DNA of 64,000 nucleotides, from assembly GCA_965116765.1 (NCBI GenBank), contig OZ220718.1, forward strand, positions 5,208,001 through 5,272,000. The letters are read 5' to 3'. The notes below the pieces were generated by a model. The model did not search any database. It was not told the origin of the DNA and saw only the letters and a program-made list of their open reading frames with translations. Position numbers and translations under genes: made by a program. The stretch comes from JAJEEA01 sp965116765 (lineage in GTDB: Bacteria; Acidobacteriota; Vicinamibacteria; Vicinamibacterales; UBA8438). This document shows positions 15,680 through 25,811 of this stretch, one piece after another. Each line of letters opens with the position of its first letter. Position 1 is the first letter of the stretch.

Positions 15680-16649
15680 GGCTCGGCCTCCGGCGAGGTC
15701 CCGCTCAGGCGCGTTATCGTCACCGCATGGTCGAACTCGACCTTCGCCGGCGACACGCTGCCGCTGATCGGCGCGGCCGTCGCCGGCTCCGCCGTCGCCG
15801 CCACCGGCAGGTGCCCTTCCGCCGCGAGCAGGCCCGAGGTCGGGTCGAGCCCCACCCAGCCCGCGCCCGGCAGGTACGTCTCGACCCAGGCGTGGAGCTC
15901 GGCCGAGTCGCGCGACGGTCCCGCCCTTCTCTCGATCAGCCCCGCAGTGGACGGCTCGACCTCATGCCGTATGGCGGAGTCGCGGGACGGTCCCGCCGGC
16001 CCGTCGAGGGGCTTGACGTCGGGGACGAGCTCTATCAGGTAGCCCGATACGAACCGCGCGGCCAGCCCCAGGTGCCGCAGGATCTGGACGAGGAGCCAGG
16101 CGCTGTCCCGGCACGAGCCGCGGCCCCGGGCCAACGTGTCGTCGCAGGTCCGGATGCCCGGCTCCATCCGGGTCTCGTAGTCGATGCGCCGCTCGAGGTT
16201 CCGTTCAACGTCACCAGGAAGTCCACGGTCGAGCGCGCCCGCGTGTCGACGGCGGCCAGGAACCGGCGCAGCTCGGGACCGGGCGGCTCCGTCTCGAGGT
16301 ACGGGCGCAGGTCTTTCGCCAGCCGCGGCTCGTACTCGAAGGGGAAGCGCTCGGCCGACGGCTCGAGGAAGAAGTCGAAGGGGTTCATCGCCGTCAGCTC
16401 GGCGACCAGGTCCACCTCGATGCGGAGCCGCCGCGCGGGCGTCCGGAAGACCGCGCGGGCGAGGTGGTTGCCGTGGGGGTCCTGCTGCCAGTTGAGGAAG
16501 TGGTCGGGCGGGTCGATGCGGAGCGAGTAGCGGGTGACGGGGGTGCGGCAGTGCGGGGCCGGCCGCAGCCGGATGACGTGCGGCGACAGGGTCACGGGCC
16601 GGTCGTATTCGTAGCGGGTGCGGTGGTTGACGGCGACCTGAGTGCTCAT
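15676..16649 (-). pseudogene. Transglutaminase-like gene split by a frameshift, with an in-frame insertion
   Basis: From ATG 16649 the frame encodes the N-terminal beta region (NHRTRYEYDRPVTLSPHVIR) through FLVTLNG near 16200, then goes out of frame. A second frame resumes LERRIDYETRMEPG and carries the catalytic core: Cys in GSCRDSAWLLVQILRHLG, His in LHAWVETYLPG and Asp in GLDPTSGL. A one-base loss (or two-base gain) near 16195-16205 explains the break. Inside the core, a 72-base in-frame insertion (about 15905-15976) is bounded by 21-bp near-identical repeats, adding 24 residues with GPSRDSA at each end just before the catalytic His. The gene precedes the ATP-grasp/alpha-E gene with a four-base overlap. 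A sequencing error is an alternative to true inactivation. Confidence 0.75.
15905..15997. repeat. 72-bp insertion flanked by 21-bp direct repeats
   Basis: GAGTCGCGCGACGGTCCCGC (15905-15924, plus one more base) recurs at 15977-15997 with one mismatch, 72 bases apart. The intervening DNA is an in-frame addition to the transglutaminase core. Confidence 0.7.
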
Positions 16650-16749
16650 GGAGCAGACGATGTCCGTGCACGCGCGCCGCCGCCGGTCGTTCCCCGAGGC
16701 CGCCGGTCAGGAACCCGCGGCCCACGGCCCCGCGACCCGCGTTGCACGC

Positions 16750-16897
16750 TGCCTGGCCCGGCCGATCGTCGCCTTCGCTCCGCCTGGCGCCCGACCGGCC
16801 TTCCCACGGCCCGGCGACGTTCGATCAGCGCACCGCTGCCTGGCTCGCCCATCGTTGCCTTCGGCTCCGCTCGGCACCCGACCGAACGCGGAGCCCG
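16750..16897 (-). repeat. Two inverted copies of the dispersed repeat in a 380-bp gap
   Basis: The gap 16650-17030 contains no gene. Two segments, about 16750-16803 and 16848-16897, read in reverse complement match the core of the 32401 element (GGAGC..GAAGGC(G/A)ACGAT(C/G)GGC). They are divergent copies about 98 bases apart in the same orientation. Confidence 0.6.
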
Positions 16898-17030
16898 AGC
16901 CGGCAGACGCCTGGCCGCGTTGTTCGAGGGTTCGGCGCGGGATCTCCGCGGTCGCGCCGGACGGGGCCGGGGCCCGTCGGCAAACAGGCCTCCGGCGGCT
17001 CCGTCCGGCGGATGGGCGGCGCCGCGCGCG

Positions 17031-17909
17031 TCACTCGAGCTCGGCGTAGATCTTCTCGGCGTTGTCCTCGGCGCTGGTCAGCGTGCCCCGGCTCATCGCG
17101 TAGTTCGCATAGACCTCCGGGAGGTCGAGCGAGGCCGCGGTCTCCGCCGCCGTCTTGCCTTCCGCCCGCCCGGCCTCGACCGCCGCGAGGAAGTCGCGGT
17201 TGAACTCGCCGAACTCGCGGAAGTCGGCCCAGCCCATGACCGGGCTGTGCCCGGGAATCACGGTGTCGACGCCCGAGATGCCGTCGGCCGCGGCGAGCAC
17301 CGTCCGGCCGTAGCTGATCCCGCTGCCGCCGTTGTTCACGTCGATGTAGGGCGTGCCCTTCCACGCGAAGAGGTCGCCGGTGTGGGCGACGCCGAGGCCC
17401 GTGAAGACCACGACGGAGTCGCCGCTGGTGTGGCCGGGGCCGAAGTGGTAGAGGTCGATCTGGTTGGCCCCGTCGAGCAGGGTCAGCCGGTCCTCGTAGG
17501 TCGTGCCGGGCAGGTACTCCGCGCCGCTCGCGGACTGGAACGCGGGCATGCGCTCCATGTTCGTCCGGGTGTTGACGTGGGCCACCACCTCGACCGGCTG
17601 TGCGAAGTCGATGTTGCTCCCCACGTGGTCGCCGTGGGTGTGGGTGTTGATGATCATCGTGACCGGCTCGTCGGTCACCGTCCGCACCTTGTCGAGGATG
17701 GCCTCGCCCCACCCGGGGTTCTTGGTGTCCACGAGGACGACGCCCTCGCCGGTGACGAGGGCCGCGGTGTTCCCGCCCCCGCCGGTGATCATGTACAGGT
17801 TGTCCTTGACGTGCTCGATCTCGGCCACGTTGCCCTGCGCAACGGGGCGGCTGACGGCCGCCGCGAGGCCGATGGCGATCACCGCGGCCAGAACCGTGAT
17901 TCGTCTCAT
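17031..17909 (-). CDS. Secreted metallo-beta-lactamase-fold hydrolase
   Basis: The signal peptide (ITVLAAVIAIGLAAAVSRPVA) is followed by a 270-residue MBL fold. Metal ligands are visible in INTHTHGDHVGS near 88, HFGPGHTSGDS, HTGDLF and VIPGHSPVMG. The dinuclear zinc or iron site is complete. Substrates of this subgroup vary (beta-lactams, glyoxylase-type thioesters, lactones), and the protein lacks features that would single one out. ATG 17909 has GGAGG seven bases before it. The neighbouring minus-strand gene at 17961 is also an exported enzyme, with about 50 bases between them, so they may be cotranscribed. Confidence 0.85.
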   Translation of the reverse strand: MRRITVLAAVIAIGLAAAVSRPVAQGNVAEIEHVKDNLYMITGGGGNTAALVTGEGVVLVDTKNPGWGEAILDKVRTVTDEPVTMIINTHTHGDHVGSNIDFAQPVEVVAHVNTRTNMERMPAFQSASGAEYLPGTTYEDRLTLLDGANQIDLYHFGPGHTSGDSVVVFTGLGVAHTGDLFAWKGTPYIDVNNGGSGISYGRTVLAAADGISGVDTVIPGHSPVMGWADFREFGEFNRDFLAAVEAGRAEGKTAAETAASLDLPEVYANYAMSRGTLTSAEDNAEKIYAELE

Positions 17910-17960
17910 GAAGTGCCTCCGTTCATTCACGTTCAGATGACGACGCCCACTATACAACGG

Positions 17961-19232
17961 TCATACGGCCGCCCGCCCGGCGAGCCGGTGGTCGAGCACC
18001 ATCTCCTCGGTCAGGGTCGTCCCGAAGCCCGGCTCGGCGGGGGCCACGACCTCGCCGTTCTCGACCGGCGGCGACATCGCGTCGAGGATCGCCGAGCCCG
18101 CGGGGAAGCTCTCGGCCATGGTGCAGCTCGGCGAGATGAGCGCGATGGGGAGCCCCCACGAGCTCGCGCCGCGGTGGGGGATGATCTCGAGCCCCGCCCC
18201 TTCGACGAGCCGCGAGATGCGGAGCCCCGCGGTGGTGCCGCCGCACCACGTGATGTCGGGCTGCAGGATCTCGGCCGAGCCGAGCCGCACCAGCACCTCG
18301 AAGCCGTGCTCGGTGTACTCGTGCTCGCCGCACGCGACCCGGGTCCAGCCCGGGCCCCCGCCCCCGATGCGGCGCACCAGCTCGGCGTAGCCGAACACGT
18401 CGTCCGGCGACAGCATCTCCTCCATGAAGTAGAGCCCGGCCGGCCGCAGCCGCTCCGCCACCCCGACCGCCCAGTCGGCGGTGCCGTTGCGCGAGACGCA
18501 GTCGGTCATGAGGTTGCCGTCGGGCCCCAGGACGTCGCGGGCCTCGAGCACCGAGTCGATGGCCCGGTCGAGCACGTCCGGCGGGGTCAGCGGGTTCACG
18601 GGCAGGCTGCGCTTGAAGTTGCGGACGCCCGCGGCGACCCCCGCCGCGACGTCGCCCCCGGTCTGGTAGAGGGGGATGCGGTCGCGGTCGGCCCCGCCGA
18701 GCAGCTCGTGCACGGGCTGTCCGGCGTGCTTGCCCGCGATGTCCCACAGCGCGTTGTCCACCGCGCTCAGGGCCATCGCGAACACCCCGCGCCGCCCGTA
18801 GAAGATGGCCGACTGGTACATCTGGTCCCAGAGCTGCTCCACGTTCAGGGGGTCGGCCCCCATCAGCAGGTGCTTCAGGTGCCCGTCGATGATCTCGACG
18901 GCGGCGCTGCCCCCCGCCCCCATGCCGAAGCCGGTCACCCCCTGGTCGGTCTTGATGATCGCGATGATGGCCGACGGCAACTGCTCGAACGGTCCCCCCC
19001 AGCGCCAGCGCCGGGGGTCGTCGTCGCCCGAGAACGTCGGCGCGTCGAGCAGCCCGTCCGAGCGCTGGTTGATGTAGATGGGATAGGCGTCGACGGCGCG
19101 TATCCTGAGGGCGGGGCCCTGCGCGCGGGCCGCTTCGGCCCGCCGGCCCCCGAGGGCCGCGGCCGCCGCCGCGAGCCCGCCGGCAGTCTGCAGAAAGCGT
19201 CGTCGACTCGGCAGCGTCAGGTGTCGTGTCAT
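17961..19232 (-). CDS. Tat-exported enolase-superfamily (mandelate racemase/sugar-acid dehydratase-like) enzyme
   Basis: The 423-residue product starts with a twin-arginine-type leader (SRRRFLQTAGGLAAAAAALG). The mature part has an N-terminal capping domain and a TIM-barrel. Likely metal ligands are in LMTDCVSRNG, FMEEMLSPDD and CGEHEY, with a later IIPHRG histidine, as in L-rhamnonate dehydratase-like members. These enzymes abstract a proton alpha to a carboxylate and racemise or dehydrate sugar acids. Export by Tat is unusual for this superfamily, which is normally cytoplasmic. Specific substrate unknown. Confidence 0.8.
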   Translation of the reverse strand: MTRHLTLPSRRRFLQTAGGLAAAAAALGGRRAEAARAQGPALRIRAVDAYPIYINQRSDGLLDAPTFSGDDDPRRWRWGGPFEQLPSAIIAIIKTDQGVTGFGMGAGGSAAVEIIDGHLKHLLMGADPLNVEQLWDQMYQSAIFYGRRGVFAMALSAVDNALWDIAGKHAGQPVHELLGGADRDRIPLYQTGGDVAAGVAAGVRNFKRSLPVNPLTPPDVLDRAIDSVLEARDVLGPDGNLMTDCVSRNGTADWAVGVAERLRPAGLYFMEEMLSPDDVFGYAELVRRIGGGGPGWTRVACGEHEYTEHGFEVLVRLGSAEILQPDITWCGGTTAGLRISRLVEGAGLEIIPHRGASSWGLPIALISPSCTMAESFPAGSAILDAMSPPVENGEVVAPAEPGFGTTLTEEMVLDHRLAGRAAV

Positions 19233-19314
19233 GTCATGTCTCCGTGAAAGGGGCGGCGCGCGCGTGCCGAGCCGCGTGTCGCGGCGACCAGGACGTGGTG
19301 TCCCACCACGAGCC

Positions 19315-19530
19315 TCACGAGACTTCGCGGAAGACGTCCTCGTCGGTCAGCCAGCCGTTGACCTCGGCGAACGGCGCGACGCGTCGCCGCAATCCTGCGA
19401 GTTGCGCGATCGCCAACTGGTGCCGCACTGCTTCGCGCACGAACGCGCTCTTGTTCGTGCCTGCCCGCGCCGCCGCTTCCCGCAGCTCCTCGTCCAGCCT
19501 GTCGTCGATGCGGACGGTGAGAGTTGCCAC
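19315..19530 (-). CDS. Ribbon-helix-helix antitoxin-like protein (orphan)
   Basis: The 71-residue product begins ATLTVRIDDRLDEELREAAA, with TNKSAFVREAVRHQL after it, the typical strand and two helices of CopG/RHH DNA-binding antitoxins. The C-terminal part (FAEVNGWLTDEDVFREVS) would wrap a toxin. No toxin gene overlaps or follows it on the same strand, so it is an orphan or its partner was lost. The start is GTG 19530. It likely represses its own promoter as other RHH proteins do. Confidence 0.7.
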   Translation of the reverse strand: MATLTVRIDDRLDEELREAAARAGTNKSAFVREAVRHQLAIAQLAGLRRRVAPFAEVNGWLTDEDVFREVS

Positions 19531-19664
19531 GTGCTACAAGGTACTGCACTCGGCGAGCCCGATTCCAGCCTCGTCGACCAGGAGGCCGCATCGGTGCCGC
19601 GTTGTGAGGCCGTATGCCCGAGCGGCCCGAGCGGACCGGGTAGCACGTTATTCTGGTGGCGGCC

Positions 19665-19976
19665 ATGGACAGGGACCGGCTGACCGGCGACGAGCGCAGC
19701 GCGGCGATGGCCCGGAAGTACGTCTGGTGGCAGCCGGCCGAGAGCACCCTGGCGGATCGGCGGCTCCTGCTCGCGCAGATGATGACGCTCGGCACCGTCG
19801 GCGACGTCCGCTGGCTGTTGGCACGGGTGTCCGAGGCCGACTTGCGCCGCGTGCTGCACGATCCCCCGGTGGGCGTGTTCAACCGCCGCTCCTGGAGCTT
19901 CTGGCGCCGCCGGCTCGGCCTGGATCCGGTCGCGGATCCGCCGGTGCGGCGGCTGCCGCCGCGATTGCCGCGATGA
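19665..19976 (+). CDS. AbiEii-partner small protein (DUF6922-like)
   Basis: This 103-residue protein (ATG 19665) has a central helical region (WRRRLGL near the end, KYVWWQPAESTLADRRLLLA near the start) that resembles the small protein encoded just before many AbiEii-type nucleotidyltransferases (DUF6922-like by eye). It ends with a TGA that overlaps the next gene's ATG (ATGA at 19973-19976), a classic coupled toxin-antitoxin arrangement. The role is likely antitoxin or activity modulator. An upstream GTG (19656) is possible. Confidence 0.65.
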   Translation: MDRDRLTGDERSAAMARKYVWWQPAESTLADRRLLLAQMMTLGTVGDVRWLLARVSEADLRRVLHDPPVGVFNRRSWSFWRRRLGLDPVADPPVRRLPPRLPR

Positions 19977-20635
19977 CGTTCACGCCGAGGCTCGACGTGC
20001 TCCCGGAAGCGCAGCGCGCGCTCTGGCCGGCGCTCGGCGACCTGCCCGATTCGCTCGTCCTCTACGGCGGCACCGCGCTCGCGCTGAGGCTGGGGCACCG
20101 GTCCTCGGTCGATTTCGACTTCTTCTCGTCGGAGCGGCTCGACAGCGACGCGTTGCTCGGGTTGCCCTGTCTCGCTGACGCGGAGGTCTTGCAGCGCGAC
20201 CCCGATACGCTGACCGTCTCGACGCGGCCGTCCGGCGGCTCGCGGCCTGTCAAGGTCTCGTTCTTCGGTGCCATCGACACCGGCCGCGTGGGAGAGCCCC
20301 AGCGGACCGACGACGGCGTCGTCCTGGTCGCCTCGCTTCTGGACCTGTTCGCCACGAAGCTCAAGGTGCTGCTGCAGCGCGTCGCCGCGAGGGACTACCT
20401 CGACCTCGCGGCCATCCTGCGCTCCGGATTGCCCCTCCCAGACGGACTCGGCGCCGCCGCGGCGCTGTACGGTCACCGCTTTCCACCGATGGAGGCGGTG
20501 AAGGCCCTGGCGTACTTCGAGGAGGGCGACGTGGCAGAGGTCGACGCGGCGACTCGCCGATACCTGGTGGAACAGGCCCGTCGCTGGGATCTCACGGTCT
20601 CCACGATTGCCCGTGCCGCGAGCACCCTCACGTGA
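19973..20635 (+). CDS. AbiEii/AbiGii-type nucleotidyltransferase toxin
   Basis: The 220-residue product has the nucleotidyltransferase signature YGGTALALRLGHRSSVDFDF (GG-x(n)-D-x-D) near residues 24-45 and a helical C-terminal half with RDYLDLAAILR, both typical of AbiEii toxins that inactivate tRNA or translation by adding nucleotides. The coding start overlaps the upstream stop. A type IV-like TA pair is therefore likely. The catalytic residues are intact. Just downstream lies a second, decayed TA pair, so this patch has collected such modules. Confidence 0.8.
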   Translation: MTFTPRLDVLPEAQRALWPALGDLPDSLVLYGGTALALRLGHRSSVDFDFFSSERLDSDALLGLPCLADAEVLQRDPDTLTVSTRPSGGSRPVKVSFFGAIDTGRVGEPQRTDDGVVLVASLLDLFATKLKVLLQRVAARDYLDLAAILRSGLPLPDGLGAAAALYGHRFPPMEAVKALAYFEEGDVAEVDAATRRYLVEQARRWDLTVSTIARAASTLT

Positions 20636-20636
20636 G

Positions 20637-20838
20637 GGGCTTCCCGCTCGGCTTCGGGAGGGCGAGACGATCCTGCTCCGCCGACGCAACGAGCCGGTCG
20701 GCGAGATCCGGGCTCTGCCCCGGGCGCTCGGCGAGCCGCGGCCGATCGGGTTGGCCCGCGGGCAGTTACGGTCCCGGACTCGTTCTTCGAGCCGCTGCCC
20801 GACGATGTCATCGAGTCGTTCGAGGGCAGGGGGGATCC
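20637..20838 (+). pseudogene. Decayed antitoxin (Phd/prevent-host-death-like) fragment
   Basis: The frame reads LREGETILLRRRNEPVGEI, as in Phd/YefM antitoxins, followed by RPIGLARGQ. A one-base shift near 20770 continues it as VTVPDSFFEPLPDDVIESFE. The N-terminal part is missing. Both pieces match the same antitoxin end, so the gene is truncated and frameshifted. Confidence 0.55.
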
Positions 20839-20844
20839 GTCCGG

Positions 20845-21010
20845 GAAACGAAGCTGCTCCTCGACACGTGCGCCATGCTCTGGTGGACCCGAAGACTCTC
20901 CCCGGGCTCCCGGAGCGGATTCGGTCCGTGGTATCCGACCCGCCGCACGAGGTCTACGAGAGCACCGCCTCGATCCGTCCCGTCAATCGGTCCTGCAGGA
21001 GGTCCTTCAG
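20845..21010 (+). pseudogene. Decayed PIN-domain (VapC-like) toxin fragment
   Basis: The fragment starts ETKLLLDTCAMLWW, the usual PIN-domain opening with the first catalytic Asp. It continues only after a shift as VDPKTLPGLPERIRSVVSDP. The C-terminal half with the remaining acidic residues is not visible. It follows the decayed antitoxin, so the whole module is dead. Confidence 0.55.
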
Positions 21011-21494
21011 GGGTTCTCGAAGCGGGACGCCCCCTTTTGTTCAGTCAACGCATCGCAGTCGCAAACAAGCACAACATCATTGCCGCGAAGATAGCCAGGC
21101 GCTTCCGTAGCGATGTTCGGAGCACCCAAGGAAGCACCGCGGTAAGTCCAAGGCCCCACATCAACACGATCCCCGGCCGCAACAGCGGGTACGACACCTC
21201 TCCCATCGGCACCCTCGGCTATTCCCCTGGTCCCGCCACGGTCCTTCCGCTCGAAATGCAGCCCCCCGGCGGCGTATCGGTGACAACGGCGGCGACCGAG
21301 GCTTCTTGCTCCGGCCGGGAACGCCGGCCGCCCCGGGCGGTTCACTCAACCGAGCAGGCGAAGCTCCGCGATGACGGGCCCGGCAGGTCGGAGGTGACGT
21401 GCGGCCGCGCGGCCGGCTGTATGCCCAGTGCACCAGCGGGCGGTTTCCCGAGACACGCTGGACGGCTGCGGCGCAGCTCTTGCGCCACCCCGAC
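21011..21494. other. Intergenic tract, no gene seen
   Basis: This stretch after the dead TA module contains no coding signal I can support. An AT-richer patch at about 21060-21120 may be a remnant of the mobile or TA DNA. Confidence 0.3.
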
Positions 21495-23000
<1,506 letters not shown>

Positions 23001-23507
23001 GGTGCCTCCTCCGTCGTTCGTGCCGTGTGACCGGACACTACCACGACCGGGGTGTTCGCGCACCTGCCCGGGGGCCTCGCTTCGAGGCGCGCCAGCCGGC
23101 CATGCGTCACCGAAGCAGGTTGGCTGCTGGGGCTGGAAGCGGATTGGGCGGAGACGTTGTGGTGGCCGGCATTCTCGGGCGCCGGAGTCGTTTTCTGCCT
23201 GGGACCTCGCGGCGAGCCGCGCAGCGAGATGGGAGAGGGCACGGTTCGGCGGCGAGAACGGGGCGCGGATTCGACGCCGGGCCCCCGGACAGGCGCGGCG
23301 ACTGCGAACCGTCCGCGGGGCGGTACGGGCACGCGGCGCGTACGGCGGTCGACTGCCCCGGGCCTCTCGCTACGACTCGCTACGCCCTCGCTACGACTCG
23401 CTACGGGCGCCCCGAGGCCAACCTGATAGGATGCGGCGTTTTCGCTGTCGTCCGGCGGCGCGCCGATCTCGCGGGCGCCGGCGATCGGCATCACCGGCTG
23501 TCGCTCC
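23001..23507. other. Divergent intergenic region with a 21-bp tandem repeat
   Basis: No gene is supported. A 21-bp unit (CTCGCTACGACTCGCTACG plus two bases) is repeated twice at 23366-23407 and is itself internally repetitive. Promoters of the divergent hydrolase and acyltransferase genes must lie here, but no clear boxes are visible. Confidence 0.35.
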
Positions 23508-24953
23508 GTGCTGTTCACCGACTCGACCTTCCTGCTCCGCTTCCTCCCGCTGCTGCTCGCGCTGTTCTTCCTCGCGTTGGCCCTCACGCCGCGTCGCTGG
23601 AAGGAGGGGGGGCGGCGCTTCGTCCTCGCCAACCCCGTCCTGCTGGCCGGGAGCCTGGCGTTCATCCACTGTGGGGCGGGGCCGTTCGCGCGTTGGCTCG
23701 CGGGCTGGGCGCTGACCGCCTGGCTGGCGGGACTGGCGATGGCGTGGGCCCGGCGGGCGGGAGAGACGTCGGGCCGGTTCCGCCTGCTCCCCGAGGCCCT
23801 GCTCGCGATCGCAGTGACCGGCGGGGCGGTGCTGTTCGGGGTCTTCAAGTACGCGATGCCGCTGCCCCCGGTTCTGGAGGATCCGGCGTTCGCGGTCCCC
23901 CAGTTGCTGGTTCCCCTGGGGTTGTCGTTCGTCGTCTGCCACGCCGTCTCCTACGCGGTCGACGTGCACCGCGGCGAGGCGCCGGCCCAGGCCAATCCGG
24001 TCACCGCCGCGTCCTACCTGCTCTGCTTCCCCCTGCTGTGCGCGGGGCCGTTGGCGCGATACCGCGACGTGGCCGCGCAGCTCGTCGAGCGGCGGGCCAC
24101 GATGGCCGCGTTCGCGTACGGCGTGCGCCGGTGGCTGGTGGGGTTCTGGAAGGTGGCGTTCCTGGCCTCCGCCCTGGCCGGGCCGGCGGACGCCGCGTTC
24201 GCCCTGCCGGCCGGCGGGCTCGGCGCAGCGCACGCCTGGCTCGGCGCGGCGTGCTTCGGGCTGCAGGTCTACTTCAGCCTGTCGGGCTACGCCGACATGG
24301 CCATCGGGTTTGCGCGCATGTTCGGGTTCCGGCTCGCCGAGAACTTCCGGTGGCCGTACGGGGCCGACTCGGTCACGGAGTTCTGGCGGCGCTGGTTCGT
24401 CACCCTGTTCCACTGGTTCCGCGACTATCTCGGCCTGTCCCTCGACCCTTCCGGCGGGCAGCCGCTCGCCCGCGCCGGGCGCATCCTGCTGTTGTTCCTG
24501 GGCATCGGCCTCTGGCACGGCCCCGGCTGGAACGTCCTGGCGTGGGCGCTGCTGCACGGCGCCGTGGTGGGGCTGGAGCAGGCCGGCCTGGGCGCCCGCC
24601 TCGCCCGCTGGCCGCGCCCGCTGCGGCACGGCTACGTGCTGCTGGCGGTTCTGTGCCTGTGGGTCGTGTTCCGGGCGGACACCCTGTCCGATGCCGGCAT
24701 CACGTTCGCGGCGATGTTCGGTCTGGGCGCCGCGACGGACCCCGCGCCGCTGGCCCTGACCCGCGTGGAGTGGGCGGCGTTCGTCGTCGGGGGGCTCTCG
24801 GTGGTTCCGCACTGGTCCGGGTTCAGCCGCTGGCTCGTGACCGTCGACGCCCTCACCACCTCCATCCTGTTCCTGGTCTCGACCAGCGTCCTCTTCGTCT
24901 GGCGCCGTCTGGTAGGCGCCGTCCTCTTTGTCGTGGGCCGCCGTCGGCGGTAG
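23508..24953 (+). CDS. MBOAT-family membrane O-acyltransferase (AlgI-like)
   Basis: The 481-residue product has about ten membrane helices and the MBOAT signatures: GPLARYRDV early, TEFWRRWFVTLFHWFRDYL in the middle and GLWHGPGWN, whose histidine is the proposed catalytic residue. AlgI-like members transfer acyl groups to exported polysaccharides, lipids or cell-wall polymers across the membrane. No partner hydrolase or polysaccharide cluster is adjacent, so the acceptor is unknown. The start is GTG 23508. A 28-bp segment of its 3' end recurs 150 bases downstream. Confidence 0.9.
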   Translation: MLFTDSTFLLRFLPLLLALFFLALALTPRRWKEGGRRFVLANPVLLAGSLAFIHCGAGPFARWLAGWALTAWLAGLAMAWARRAGETSGRFRLLPEALLAIAVTGGAVLFGVFKYAMPLPPVLEDPAFAVPQLLVPLGLSFVVCHAVSYAVDVHRGEAPAQANPVTAASYLLCFPLLCAGPLARYRDVAAQLVERRATMAAFAYGVRRWLVGFWKVAFLASALAGPADAAFALPAGGLGAAHAWLGAACFGLQVYFSLSGYADMAIGFARMFGFRLAENFRWPYGADSVTEFWRRWFVTLFHWFRDYLGLSLDPSGGQPLARAGRILLLFLGIGLWHGPGWNVLAWALLHGAVVGLEQAGLGARLARWPRPLRHGYVLLAVLCLWVVFRADTLSDAGITFAAMFGLGAATDPAPLALTRVEWAAFVVGGLSVVPHWSGFSRWLVTVDALTTSILFLVSTSVLFVWRRLVGAVLFVVGRRRR

Positions 24954-25023
24954 CCGTGCTCTCGGCCGGGCGCAGGGGCACGAGAGACGTGTGACGACGC
25001 CCTCACCACCTCCATCCTCTTCC
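24846..25023 (+). repeat. 28-bp direct repeat spanning MBOAT 3' end and intergenic DNA
   Basis: GACGCCCTCACCACCTCCAT and the next eight bases at 24846 recur at 24996 with one mismatch. The first copy encodes DALTTSILF in the acyltransferase; the second is intergenic. Confidence 0.6.
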
Positions 25024-25078
25024 CGTTCGGTGCTCGGTGGCCAATGGCGTGGCGTGCTCTCGTGCCAGGCGGCCGGGG

Positions 25079-25567
25079 TCAATGGCGCTCGAGCCGGCGA
25101 CAGGCCGGTCCGAATGCCCTGTATTCGTCGACCAGGATGACGTCGACGGGCACCTCCTCCGCGAACGGGCCGACCGGGCGTCCTGTTCCGAAGCCCGACA
25201 CTCGAGTCGTTCCCGGAGGTTGGGGCGGCCAACCCGCGCCCGGCGGCTGAGAAACGGGGGGCTCGATAATCGCCGGGGACGAGAACTTCGGGTTGAGGCG
25301 GCCGGTCACCTCGAGTTCCCAACCCTCGCGACGGCCGATGTCCTCCAGCAGGTCGTCGTCGCCTATCAGCAGAAACAGCTGGCCGGGTTCGACGTCGTTG
25401 CCGCTGTCGAAGGCCTGGCGGTCGCGGTCGACCGCCCACATCCGCACGCCCTGCGGGGTCGCCTCCGCGACGCACCCCCGAACCTTGCGCGACTGGGCGA
25501 GCGGCGAGGATGGTGCGAGCATGACGGCGAGGAACATGACGGCGAGGAGACCGAGGGCAAGTCGCAT
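25079..25567 (-). CDS. Small secreted protein of unknown function, copy 1
   Basis: The 162-residue product has a signal peptide (LALGLLAVMFLAVMLAPSSPLAQ), then VRGCVAEATPQGVRMW and FLLIGDDDLLEDIGRREGWE, followed by a proline-rich linker and ILVDEYRAFGPACRR at the end. The paired cysteines at the start and end of the mature protein could form a disulfide. It is a tandem paralogue of the gene at 25812-26333, with a shared ribosome-binding segment (GGAGGTGACG before ATG). The first part resembles single-stranded-nucleic-acid or OB-like small folds only loosely, and I do not recognise a family. Confidence 0.7.
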   Translation of the reverse strand: MRLALGLLAVMFLAVMLAPSSPLAQSRKVRGCVAEATPQGVRMWAVDRDRQAFDSGNDVEPGQLFLLIGDDDLLEDIGRREGWELEVTGRLNPKFSSPAIIEPPVSQPPGAGWPPQPPGTTRVSGFGTGRPVGPFAEEVPVDVILVDEYRAFGPACRRLERH

Positions 25568-25811
25568 CGTCACCTCCGTGGAAGAGCCGAGGTTCCTATT
25601 CTGGCACACGTCTTCCGGCACACGTCGCGGGCCCGGCTCGACGTCGCTGTCCGGACGCTGGGAGTGGGTGCCCCAGGTGCCGTACAGGTAGATTGCCTGC
25701 GGCATCCGGATGGGCGTCGAGGACGATGCGGTTGATGGGGCCGTCGGATGCCGCCGCCGATCGGCGCTCGATGGCCATGGCGTCGCGCGCTCTCGAGCCT
25801 GGCACGCGGGG

